From the NCBI RefSeq assembly GCF_002288925.2, contig NW_022098076.1:89574182-89638181 (forward strand): a stretch of DNA of 64,000 nucleotides. The letters run 5' to 3'. A program made the translations under genes and the position numbers. Position 1 is the first letter of the stretch. The number at the start of each line of letters is the position of its first letter. Source of the stretch: Delphinapterus leucas. Taxonomy: Eukaryota; Chordata; Mammalia; Artiodactyla; Monodontidae. Below the pieces are notes generated by a model, which searched no databases, was not told where the DNA came from, and saw only the letters and a program-made list of their open reading frames with translations. Positions 22,501-31,915 of the stretch are shown here, in pieces.

Positions 22501-23600
22501 GTAATGCACGAAGCACAAATCCCTGTTTGCTTTTGAAAGGAGAAATAGTGTGGAGGCAAAGTAACTTCTCTTTTGTTTTTCTGAAATACAGCCCATCACC
22601 TCCCAGCCCTCTTCTCTCAATCAGTGGTTATCCCAGGAAAATGACAACATGTGACTATGCTATTTCATTGGATTCCTTTCTCGTGACCAACACCAACCTA
22701 GCTCACCACCTGCACGTGATAGGGTCTGGACGAAGAAATCATTGTGGGATGAATGAATCCAGGGCTGCTTCTGCCCATTCCTTATTCACGAGCATCACTC
22801 AGGTGGGCTTCCAACCCTCTTTTCAACACCACCTTACCCTTGACACTCATTAAACTGGTTTCCGGACACATGGCTGTATTGGGGGAGGAGAAACAGAGGG
22901 GGCGGTAGAACTCATAAGCACTTGTTCAGAGAGATGAAGTGAATTTGCAGAAGGATCTGTAACCCCAAGGGATGGTCAGGTGTGGAAAGAGAGATGAGCC
23001 TGGTCACCACTGCGGGTGAGGAAGACAAGCAGCCCTTCCCTACTCGCTCCCACCTTCCACTCTGTCTCAGCACTGCGGGACCACATCCTGCTGTGAAAAA
23101 CTCCAATTGTTTTAGTCTAGCCTCATTCTTGGCCGACAAACATGTGAAAATAGATGTGTCAGTCATTTTCACGATTTCCAGGGTGGCTGCCAAGTAAGCA
23201 GCAGGACCACACGTGGGAACTGCCGCGGTAAACAGGCACCTGCTATTTCCCATTAACGTTGTCCCGTGTGGTGGCTGTGATTCTGCCAACTTGTCGGAAG
23301 ATTTTATCTGTTTATGTCGTAATGCATGAAATCCATGTTTTTATTGTGAAGGAAGAAAAACACACACACACACACAGATGAGCCCCTTTTGATTATATTA
23401 TCTCCGGATTCTTTTGAACATGCACCTAATGCAATTAGGAATATACCGTGGTTAACTTGGTGGCTCACTTTGGCCTCACAGTTCAAGTCCGTGCTCATCA
23501 TTCTTCACCAGAATGGACACCTCAACCGACCTGACAGTCATCTTCTTCTCTTGCTGTCAGTATTTGAACCAATAAAAATATTGGGGAGGGGAGGCTACCA
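19571..23600. other. Four kilobases without a recognised gene or repeat
   Basis: Open frames of up to 167 codons occur (for example 19829-20332, plus), but several frames are open at once and no product looks familiar. A (CA)8 run lies at 23361-23376. The low density of recognisable repeats is notable against the rest of the window, but very old elements may have been missed. Confidence 0.4.
23361..23376. repeat. (CA)8 microsatellite
   Basis: Eight CA units follow a GAAGAAAAA run. Confidence 0.9.
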
Positions 23601-23713
23601 TGACCTCCATTTTACAGATGAGAAAACTGAGGCCCAGAGAAGTGAAGTGACTTGCCCAGGGTTTTGCAGCCCGTAAGTGGTGGGGTCGGGGTTAGAGTCC
23701 AGGCAGTTTGTCC
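23601..23713 (-). mobile_element. MIR SINE, minus strand
   Basis: CATTTTACAGATGAGAAAAC, then 'tgaggcccagagaagtgaagtgacttgcccagg' and 'agagtccaggcag', is the antisense of the MIR core. It is one of the clearest MIR matches in the window. Confidence 0.85.
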
Positions 23714-23792
23714 CAAGGGCCTGTAATGTTAACTCTGCCTTGCTGAGATGGTGCACATGCCATCCCAATCACTCAGGAGTAGAGAGTTGAGC

Positions 23793-23815
23793 AAAAACAA
23801 ACAAACAAACAAACG
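23793..23815. repeat. (CAAA)n microsatellite
   Basis: Repeated CAAA units sit directly left of the palindrome at 23819. Confidence 0.85.
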
Positions 23816-23818
23816 AAA

Positions 23819-23958
23819 CAGGCTGCCCATTTAAATTTGAATTTCACATGAACAACAATTTTTTTTTGGTATAACCGTATCCTATAGAATATTTGGGACA
23901 TTCTTTTACTTTAAAATTCTTGTCGTTTATCTGAAACTCCAATTTAATGGGCAACCTG
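23819..23958. repeat. 140-bp palindromic repeat
   Basis: The left end CAGGCTGCCCAT pairs with ATGGGCAACCTG at the right end. Pairing continues through AAATTTGAATTTCA against the TGAAACTCCAATTT side and an A/T-rich middle. The centre is near GAATATTTGGG. It resembles a palindromic repeat that I have seen in many mammals, but I cannot give its family name. Confidence 0.65.
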
Positions 23959-24157
23959 TATTTTATCCAGCAGTCCTGAGCGAGAGAACTGTTGGTAGTG
24001 GACTGTCAGTTTGGGGGCCCAGGAGTCTGGGAGATGGAGTTACCCAGGGTGGTGGTAGGGATGAGCCAGGAGCTTCCTCTCATCGTGGCCCCAGCCTGGC
24101 TCCCTAGAGAGATGCTGGGGGAGGGTCAGGGAAAGTGCTCGTGGCCACTGCACACGT

Positions 24158-24170
24158 TGCGTGTGCGCGT

Positions 24171-24221
<51 letters not shown>

Positions 24222-24226
24222 TATGT
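24158..24226. repeat. 69-bp perfect alternating purine-pyrimidine tract with (CA)23
   Basis: From 24158 to 24226 every step alternates purine and pyrimidine. The left part is TGCGTGTGCGCGTGCACA, the middle is (CA)23 at 24172-24217, and the right part is TACATATGT. The composition favours Z-DNA under negative supercoiling. Confidence 0.95.
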
Positions 24227-24580
24227 TCACACACCCCGGGCCCTCTGCCTGGGATGCCAGTCCATCAGGAGCAAGCTCCATGCCCTGGTGGAGTTTCCCG
24301 CACTCTGCTGTGTGAGTGGGAAGAAAAGTCAAGTTAGGGGGCTTCAGAGAACCCCACCCTGCCTGTAGAGTCCATCTTCCAAGAGCCCAAGCTTTAAATT
24401 AAGGCCAAGCGTAGTTCCTTCACAGGCGTACTTATCTCTGGACATGAAGCATTTCTCAGAAATCAGTGGTTTGTTCTGTCTCGTCCTGTCCACATTATAT
24501 TTGCAGGAATGCCCCATGGATTCTGGGACGTGGCTAATCTTTAACTCCATTCTGCAATGAGGACGTATATTGTTTCTTTT

Positions 24581-24650
24581 TCTTGAATTTTATTTTATTT
24601 TTTTATACAGCAGTTTCTTATTAGTTATCTATTTTATACATATTAGTGTA
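24581..24650 (-). mobile_element. Very short L1 3' end, minus strand
   Basis: ATACAGCAGTTTCTTATTAG, then 'ttatctattttatacatattagtgta', is the antisense of a ruminant/cetacean L1 3' terminus, preceded by its T-rich tail. Flanks TATATTGTTTCTTTT (24566-24580) and TATATTGCTTCTATT (24651-24665) match at 13 of 15. Only about 70 bp of L1 was inserted. Confidence 0.75.
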
Positions 24651-24669
24651 TATATTGCTTCTATTTTGT

Positions 24670-25620
24670 GATTTTAGATGTGCATCTAGCTATGGACATA
24701 CAGGGATACAGAAGTATGCTTGTTTCAAAAATGACTCAAGGTGATGTATGTCGTGGTTGTGTAAATGAGAGCCAAGTCCTGCCGTCTTGTTCAGAAAAGC
24801 CGCCTCGTGTGTCATCAACCAGACTGTAAGAGGCTTAAACACAAGGACAGATCTCAGTCATCTAATGCCCAGTCTAGAGCCTGTGCACATTTGTTTCTTT
24901 GTCCATTAGTTGATTTGTGAAATCTGATTTAGCTAATACTGTTGGGTCAAAATAATTTACACCCGCTTTAGGCAACGGTATTCCTCAGCCAATTAGCTCG
25001 ATATTAATAACTATAACACATAATTGAATTTGAAGTCCTTTCTTGCCATTCCCCAAACAGACGAGGTTTCATTGTTTATTGTTATCAATGGAAAAAAATT
25101 GAGTTACCTTGGCTAAATAAAAGAGGATACAGATGGCATTGTGCTTTAACCACAGAAATGGGGCCTGTTATCACCGCATGCCAATTGTTCTCTTTCGAAT
25201 TTGGTGGAGAAAGGAGACATTTATTAAAACGTTAAAGTAAACATCAACAAAGTAGCAGTTTATACCTACAGCAATATTTGGTTTAGAGCTCAGTCAGGAT
25301 CTTGGGACTGTTTGGGGCTTAGTGCAAATATATTTGAGGATAACATACACCTTTCTGGAAACTTCAAGAACACGCAGAGTGAAAGATTAGGATATGATTA
25401 TCAAGCAGCTCCGAAATCAAAGTGATTAGATTTGCTAGCATCTGTACAATATAATGAAAACATTATACAAAATGTGTAAACCAGGATCGTCTTCATGGTT
25501 AAATGTTAAGAGTTTTTCTGAGGAAGCACTGAATTCATCACTTCAGCGGTTAATTATTGATGCTCAGAATGCAGACTTGTTAGAATAAAGAAGTCAGAGT
25601 CACTCATTCAAAACAGAAGC
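24670..25620. other. Repeat-free AT-rich block, candidate conserved noncoding element
   Basis: No repeat is recognised over about 950 bp. Several TAAT-type homeodomain cores occur at 24900-25030. ATTGTTTATTGTTATCAATG (25071-25090) stacks SOX-like ATTGTT and FOX-like TGTTTA words. This composition recalls developmental enhancers, but conservation cannot be seen from one sequence. Confidence 0.2.
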
Positions 25621-26108
25621 GTTGATAGGAACCGTGTTAGCAACGCTGGATGCCGCTGGAATAGCGCAGCCCGGTGACACCAGGAAGGTCAAAGCGGAGA
25701 GCTGGGTCAACGGTGTTCGGTGCAGGATACCACCGGGAGTGGCCCTTGCAGAACCAATCAGAAACACCCCTGTATGCAAACTATATTTGGACAGACACCT
25801 GAGAAGCTGTGATGTTTCTTGTAGAGGTAGAGAAACTCTGAAAGCAAAGCAAATGTCCCTGTTAGAAGCGCCCCAAGCCTACCAGCCCTACTTCGTTCAA
25901 CCAGGTCAGGGTTGGAGAAGAGGAAGTTGGTCCAAGGGCTGGTGTTTGTTCCTAGTCTGGTCGTACTGTGTCTGGATACTGCTGGTCTTTAGTTATATTG
26001 GACAAAGAACTGTGGGTTGAGTAGGGGTGTGTGTGTATAGCATTGTATACGTATGTATTTATGCTAGATAGATAGATACAGATGTTCATTTGTGATAAAA
26101 TTCATTTG
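25621..26108. other. Unassigned sequence
   Basis: A 132-codon open frame on the plus strand (25622-26020) shows no recognisable domain. I treat it as chance. Confidence 0.35.
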
Positions 26109-26122
26109 AAAAAGTCATCTTT

Positions 26123-26292
26123 GGGGACTTCCCTGGCAGTCCAGTGGTTGAGACTTCGCCTTCCAATGCAGGGGGTGCAGGTTCGATCCCTGGCCAGGGA
26201 GCTAAGTTCCCACATGCCTCGCGGCCAAAAAGCTAAAAAATAAAACAGAAGCAATATTGTAACAAACTCAAAAAAGACTTTTAAGAACAAAG
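26123..26292 (+). mobile_element. CHR-type SINE
   Basis: The head is GGGGACTTCCCTGGCAGTCC and the B box GGTTCGATCCC is at about 26180-26190. The tail is A-rich. The flanking duplication reads AAAAAGTCATCTTT (26109-26122) and AAAAATAGTCATCTTT (to 26308), with a 2-base difference. Confidence 0.88.
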
Positions 26293-26799
26293 AAAAATAG
26301 TCATCTTTATCTGAGTTGAACTAGGAGACACAGAGACTGCGCACATGAAGTTCAGGAGACCAAGGGAGATCGGGGTGCAGGGCACATTCACCCCTCACCT
26401 GTTGCAGGCTGGGGGGCTGGGTTGAGAAAACCCACGGCTCCTGAGATGGCTGCTGTAGTCAGCGATGCAGAGGGCAGTCTGTGTTCCCTTCAAGGTGAAG
26501 ATCCTGCCCTGGGTGAGCTGGTTTGCTGATCTTACCAGGTGAGCGTTCCTGGAATAAAGGCTCTTCTGCAGAGTCCTGGTCATGTCCTGGCCATTCTAGA
26601 GACTGTAGGTCTCTCTACGAGACTGGTGGGCTGTGTGTCTCAGATTGGCTGCTCTCATGGGTTTCTTTGTCATTGATTCAAAGTCCTGGCAATCTTGATG
26701 TGATACCCTGCATTCAACCCTGCTGAAACTTTAATGAAAAGTCACTTCTCTCACGTCACCATATGGGTGATAAATTTCACCTGTTGACACATACCTAGG

Positions 26800-27016
26800 G
26801 ATGGATACAGACTCTGCAGCCAGCAGGACCTGGGTTCAAGTCCCTGCTCATTCACTTATAGGCTGGAGAGCCTGGAATCTTAGCTTCATTGGTGGTAAAG
26901 ATGCAAATAATAACAATGCCAACACCACAGGGTTTTACGTAGATTAAATGAGATACTCCAATGTGAAATGTGTAACACTGGGCCTGGCACGTAAAACACA
27001 TCATTACTATTATCCT
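26800..27016 (+). mobile_element. MIR SINE
   Basis: 'gactctgcagccagcaggacctgggttcaagtccctgctc', 'gattaaatgagatactcc' and 'aacactgggcctggcacgtaa' give MIR head, core and tail in order. Confidence 0.8.
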
Positions 27017-27109
27017 GCAGCGAGTCTATGGGTGATTCAGAGTGGGGGAAGGCAACCGAGAAGGTTCCATTACCTTCTGAGCTCAGAACATTTCGATATT
27101 AATTTTGAA

Positions 27110-27233
27110 AAGTCAGTCAATGGAACAAATATCTGTTGAGCCCTAAAGCACGCGCCGAGCATAATTCAGGGAATTGGGCAAGATAGTCAGAGTCCTGCTT
27201 TCTGGAAGCTTACATTCTAATACAGAAAAGGGA
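27110..27233 (+). mobile_element. L2 fragment
   Basis: 'aacaaatatctgttgagccc', 'gaattgggcaagatagtcagagtcctgctttctggaagcttacattct' is the L2 3' block. It is followed directly by a G-rich simple repeat. Confidence 0.6.
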
Positions 27234-27239
27234 AGGTAA

Positions 27240-27293
27240 GGGGAGGGGAGGGCAGGGGAGGGGAGGGGAGGGGAGGGAAGCGAAGGGAAGGGA
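27240..27293 (+). repeat. (GGGGA)n array with G-quadruplex potential
   Basis: Eight runs of three or four G lie within 27240-27277, separated by one or two bases, with two more G-triplets up to 27292. Single-base loops satisfy the usual intramolecular G-quadruplex rule several times over on the plus strand. Confidence 0.92.
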
Positions 27294-28589
27294 ATTTAAC
27301 CCATGCAGAGGTACCAAGCCTCAGACATTGTGCCAGGAATAATTTTTGCAAATATGCTCTATTAACCAAGCAACTTAGCTTCAGTTTTATCAGAAATCAC
27401 CCGCTTGTGAGCATCTGTGGGATTCCTCACCGTTGCAGCTGGAAATGTGGAGGCAACACCTTCAGACCCTTGGGGGAGGGGGCGTCGGGGGAACCAGGAA
27501 GGGTTCGGTGTGTTTCAAGCACAGTCTACCACGAACCAGAGTTGTTCGACTACAGGAAGTTTCCATTGCCTTCAGCTAAGAGGGTGGGTGTGAGCATGTC
27601 TCTCAGCGGGGAAGAGAGAGCTTGAACGGGGAGCCGGCAGCTCTGAGGTCTTTGGAGAGAGATTAGAAGACTCTCCCTTCCTCCAGGTCTGCTGGGGCAT
27701 GTCTAAGGCGCATGCGTGGGAAGCACCTCCCAGACAAGGAGGCACCTGGCACCGGACAAGGCCGCTCGCTGTGGGGATCTCAGTGACTCAGATGCAGGAC
27801 CTGTGAGTCATAGGATACGAAACAGAGGGGAGACAGAGGACAGGGGTCGGGAGAGGCAGAGGGCGGGAAACACCAGAGTCTGAAGCAAAGAGAGAGGGGG
27901 ATATGTTCTCTTCATCTCCATCAGATGATTTTCCAATGACCTGGATGAGATTCCAAGTGGCTTTCCCTAGAGCACCGGCTCCTTCGACTGGGGGAAGCTC
28001 AAGGCACTGAGATGGACATGCAGATGACATGTTTCAATTCGTCATTTGTCATTTGTAGTGACTGGTCTGGGACGTTGATTCACGGCAGAAAGTGGCTACA
28101 CATCGGGAAAGCTACAGTTTCCAGCAAAAGGAAGGAAGCTATTAGGCAAAGACTTCACGCTCCTCAGAAAGATGTAACTCACCAAGAATTGTCCTTACTA
28201 GCAGGCAGGGCAGGGCGTGGAAACAAGCCCTGAGCTAGAAGTCTGAACACGCAGAGGTTGGACCTGCCCCGAAGCTTCTCTGGAAGAGGCGCAAGTCACA
28301 CTGTCCCCTCCCCTCCTGGAAATACCCTGTGGACCAGCTGAAAGAGGTTCTTTGAAATCTACAGGCCACGGTAAGAGGATGAAAGGCCCATTATGTTTGA
28401 GCTGTTATAACCTCCCCTGGTGGCACTTTGGTAGGGACGCCTGAGTAGCCCCATAACAGGGACCCGAATTCCATGGCTATTTGGGGCTGACTCAGGGTTA
28501 AGGATTGACTTATGCCCCCAAATGACAGGTTCGGATGAGAAGGTAAAGCTGGGCCTTTTGATCAGAATAAAAATTAATGTATTTGACGA
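27294..28589. other. Unassigned sequence
   Basis: Moderately GC-rich and without a recognised repeat or gene. Confidence 0.4.
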
Positions 28590-28745
28590 TTATTTACATC
28601 TTCTGCACATGCCTGAGATGCTGGGCTGTGTTCTGTAGGGAACAGAAAGAGGTCCTGGTGTCCAGGAACTCACACTTGGGAAGGAATGTAAGATACACCT
28701 ACAAATATCTATAACAAAGCACTGTGACCCGGTTTACTCAGGGCA
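28590..28745 (+). mobile_element. L2 fragment
   Basis: 'gatgctgggctgtgttctgtaggg', 'gtgtccaggaactcacacttgggaagg' and 'aaatatctataacaaagcactgtgacc' follow the L2 3' region in order. Confidence 0.55.
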
Positions 28746-29089
28746 TTGCAACCAGGGGATAAAAGCAATCACAGGAGGGGGTACCTCTGACTTGTGAGAC
28801 CTCTGCTCCCTCCCCGCCCCCCGGCAACTTCCTCCCATGTGGCCCTGGAAACCTCCTGGAAGTTCTCCCTGGGTTCAGGAAACTCAGCCTGGTCTCCTCC
28901 TGGAAACCCGCCACTGTCCTCCTCTCCCGATGGGGTCCCAGGGGACGTCTCCACTGTAGCTCTGCTACCAGTGCCCACGAAGACACCTCCATAGAGAACA
29001 CCGCCCCCTTCTGTCAGATCCTCATTTCCTGTGGACCAGCTCGCTGCATTGGGACCATCCATCTGTATTCCCTGTTCATTCCACTGGCC
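28746..29089. other. Unassigned GC-rich sequence
   Basis: Overlapping open frames on both strands reflect local base composition. No protein is recognised. Confidence 0.35.
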
Positions 29090-29440
29090 TCTTTGATTAG
29101 TCCGTGTGTGGGCTTGGGGATTATCCCCAAGCCTGTCACATCCTTGCAGGTGATGAGGTGTGAGAAGGCGGTTCTCTCAGGGTTACCAAGCTACGATGAT
29201 GGTAGGCAGAGCCAGCTACAGCCAGGTCTCCGGCTGCGTAAGAGTGAACCCCCTGCAGATAAAGTGAACGAGCTCAGTGCAGAGAAGGAGAAAGGGGGTG
29301 AAGCCACACTTGAGGATGTCACCTGCACACTGGGATCCAGGTTCCCAGATGCCAGCTCCACTCTGGCCTTCCCAGATGTGTGAGCCAATAAATCCTCCTT
29401 TTTGACTCAGGTTGATTCAAGTTCACGTTCTTCCATTTGC
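29090..29440 (+). mobile_element. Possible LTR-type repeat, 3' portion
   Basis: 'cttcccagatgtgtgagccaataaatcctccttttt' followed by 'gactcaggttgattcaagttcacgttc' resembles the polyadenylation end of a mammalian LTR, with an AATAAA signal at about 29386-29391. The 5' limit and family are unclear. Confidence 0.35.
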
Positions 29441-29799
29441 CAACGTGGTCCCTGCTGCCATCAGATGGCCTGGACATCCCCCGTGGAGCTGCCAACACCA
29501 ACGCCCAGGCCTCTGAGGTCTTACCCAGTCCCTGGGGCTGGTCTTTACCCCCAAGGTCAACTCCAATGCAGCTTTTGTATGGATTCTGATGCCCAGGTGT
29601 CTGGTGTCTTCAGGCCCACTGTCACTGACCTCCCGGTGGCCTCAGCTCTCTTCCCTCAGGATGAGTTCTTGTCAAGAGGTGCCTGGTCTCCCAGGTAAAG
29701 AGATCCTTGGAGGTTTCATCCCATTTATCCTGCTGACATGTTCAGGCTTGGCTGAGATCCAAAGTGAGGAGGTTTAGACTCAAGTTGGGAATCCTAGTG

Positions 29800-30160
29800 C
29801 AGAAAAAGGATACAAAGGAAGGGCTCTGGCAGCTACAGGAGAACGAAGGATGATTTCTGTGTAGGGGAATCTAGTTCATGCTTCGTGGAGGATATGGCTT
29901 TTGCAATAAGTCTGAAGGAAAGAGAGGATCCTATATTTAAGGCATGAGTGACGGAAAGTAGGGGAAGTATTCTAGCCCCTTAGAGAAGGAGTGTGGTGGA
30001 AGATACAGAAGTGCTACCTTCAGCTCTGTGAAGACCTGGAATGCCATGGGAAGGGTTTGGGTGTGTTGTGGGGTCAGTGGGGAGCCATCAAAGGCCTTAG
30101 CAGAGGGTGAGGTTATCAGAGCTCTGTTTCAGGCAGGCTTGGGGGGTTTCTGGTTGCAAC
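29800..30160 (+). mobile_element. L2 fragment
   Basis: 'ttttgcaataagtctgaaggaaagagagg' and 'ggtcagtggggagccatcaaaggccttagcagagg' are L2 3' blocks in order, strongly diverged. Confidence 0.5.
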
Positions 30161-30719
30161 TTGACCTGAATCTGCTTCCAGCTGGACCCCTTTCCTCCCA
30201 TCACTGGATTGTTCATCCCAAGCCAGCAGCTCAGCCAAATCCAAGTCCAAGGAGCAGCCCAGCAAAGATGGAAGGCTTACACACTGGGACTCAACATTGT
30301 CCAGTTTCCTCATGTAGGATAGGGTGGATCTGGAACACAAGCCAGCTGTGGCAGGGTGATGGGAATGAGCAGACACAGAGGACAGGGCCCCAGAGGTGGG
30401 CCAAAGAGCTGGCATGATTCTGGAGGTGACCAAGGCAATGTGGCCAGAGTGACTGCTCGTTTGAAAGGAGCCATTGGACAGTGCTCAAAATTCCCTCCAC
30501 CTTTTCTCCCTCAAGGCATCATTCTAGTGTCTCTTCCCACTTGTGTTCTGTCACTTTTCCCTTTACTGGCTCTTTCCACCTAGCATTTATGTGTATTTAG
30601 TTCTTTCTGGTCTAAAGGAAATTCCTCTCCTGACTGCATACTCCTCTCCATCTGCTTCCCGCATGCTCTTTCCCTTTGCTGTCTTAAAAGTCAGCAATGT
30701 AAAAAATGTAATTCAGCCA
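30161..30719. other. Unassigned sequence
   Basis: No repeat or gene is recognised. Confidence 0.35.
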
Positions 30720-30965
30720 AAGTTGTTCCTAGAGATAAATTCATAGCCTTTAACATGTTCATTGACTTCAAAGTGTATCAAAACCTGCACATTCAACTCA
30801 AGAAGTGAGAACATAGCAAAAACAGAACAGAAGAGAGGTTAATATAGATAACATAGCAAAAACAGAACAGAAGAGAGGTTAATATAGAAAATGGAAAAGT
30901 AGAATTGGTGAATAAATCTAAGTGGTGCTTCTTTGAAAAAAAAACAATAAAATAGAAAAACCATT
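30720..30965 (+). mobile_element. L1 ORF2 fragment
   Basis: The A-rich coding-like text ends in 'aagtggtgcttctttgaaaaaaaaacaataaaatagaaaaacc', the L1 ORF2 block normally written 'gttggttctttgaaaagatcaataaaattgac'. It is frameshifted. It carries an internal 40-bp duplication at 30811-30890. Confidence 0.6.
30811..30890. repeat. 40-bp tandem duplication
   Basis: Copies 30811-30850 and 30851-30890 are identical at 39 of 40 positions. The unit starts ACATAGCAAAAACAGAACAG. Confidence 0.97.
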
Positions 30966-31489
30966 GTTCATTCTAACAAAGAATAAATGAAGGAAGAATA
31001 CCTGGTGATTGTTAAGCTTTATTGTCATTCTTAACTATTTTATAAAGTATTACTCAAGTCTTGCATGATACTTCTTAATCAGGAACACAATGCTTATTTT
31101 AAAAAAATTCCTTCATTCCTTCCTTCATTCACTTATTATATCCGAGTATAGAGAATGGTGCTTGGCACAAAATTGGAGCTTGGAAATCAAGATTTCAGGC
31201 AAATGAGCACCTCCAACTGTGATAGAGGGGAGTAAGTCTCAAATAAAAACATTTTGCTCAAATGAGATGAGCACAGGTAGGCAGCCTGGCTGTGCAGAGT
31301 GACTCCCTCCATGGTATCAGAGACACGGGTATCTATCAACTGCATTGGGACAGGCAGAGGTGCCCAGCACCTGTAGCTTTCCCTAAGGGCCTTGGCTGGG
31401 GCTAGAGTCCAAGGGAAAGTCATTTTATCAAGAAGAAGATTAGTGAATATAAAATTTAAATAAACTTTACAAAATTATTTTCTAAAGTG
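30966..31489. other. Unassigned sequence
   Basis: No repeat or gene is recognised between two L1 pieces. Confidence 0.35.
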
Positions 31490-31915
31490 CACAAATTTAA
31501 ACTTCAGTCAAGAGTATATAAGAATACCGATTTTCACCTTTCACACCACTGGCTATTATTGGTTTTTTAATTGTTTTTCTCAAATATAAGGTAGAAAAAT
31601 AGTACCTTCCTGATGTTTTAACTTTCATTTTCCTGCTTAGCAGAGTTGAGCATCATTTTCTGTTACCTCTCTGTATAATTTCTGTTAATTATTTGTTCAT
31701 ATTATTTTTAAGTTGAGTTATTTATCTTTATCTAATAGGAGATCTTTACATATTGGACACATTTGCTATTATATATGATGAAATAATCAGTTTGTCATTT
31801 GCCTTTGTATGTGTGTGTGTGATACAAGCAGGACTAATTTTCATGAAATCAAATATGTCCATTTTATTATGTGTAGCGTATAAGCTTCCTCCTTGTGTAG
31901 ATTGGTTTTCCATCC
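31490..31915 (-). mobile_element. Old L1 3' end, minus strand
   Basis: 'cctctctgtataatttctgttaattatttgttcat' and 'aataggagatctttacatattggacacatttgctat' match antisense L1 sequence in the block usually containing 'ttctttatatattctggatatt'. No open frame. Confidence 0.5.

Noticed and set aside
25622..26020. 132-codon open frame, plus strand, ending in a hydrophobic stretch
   Set aside because: No start context, homologue or splice signal could be recognised; the length is within chance for this composition.
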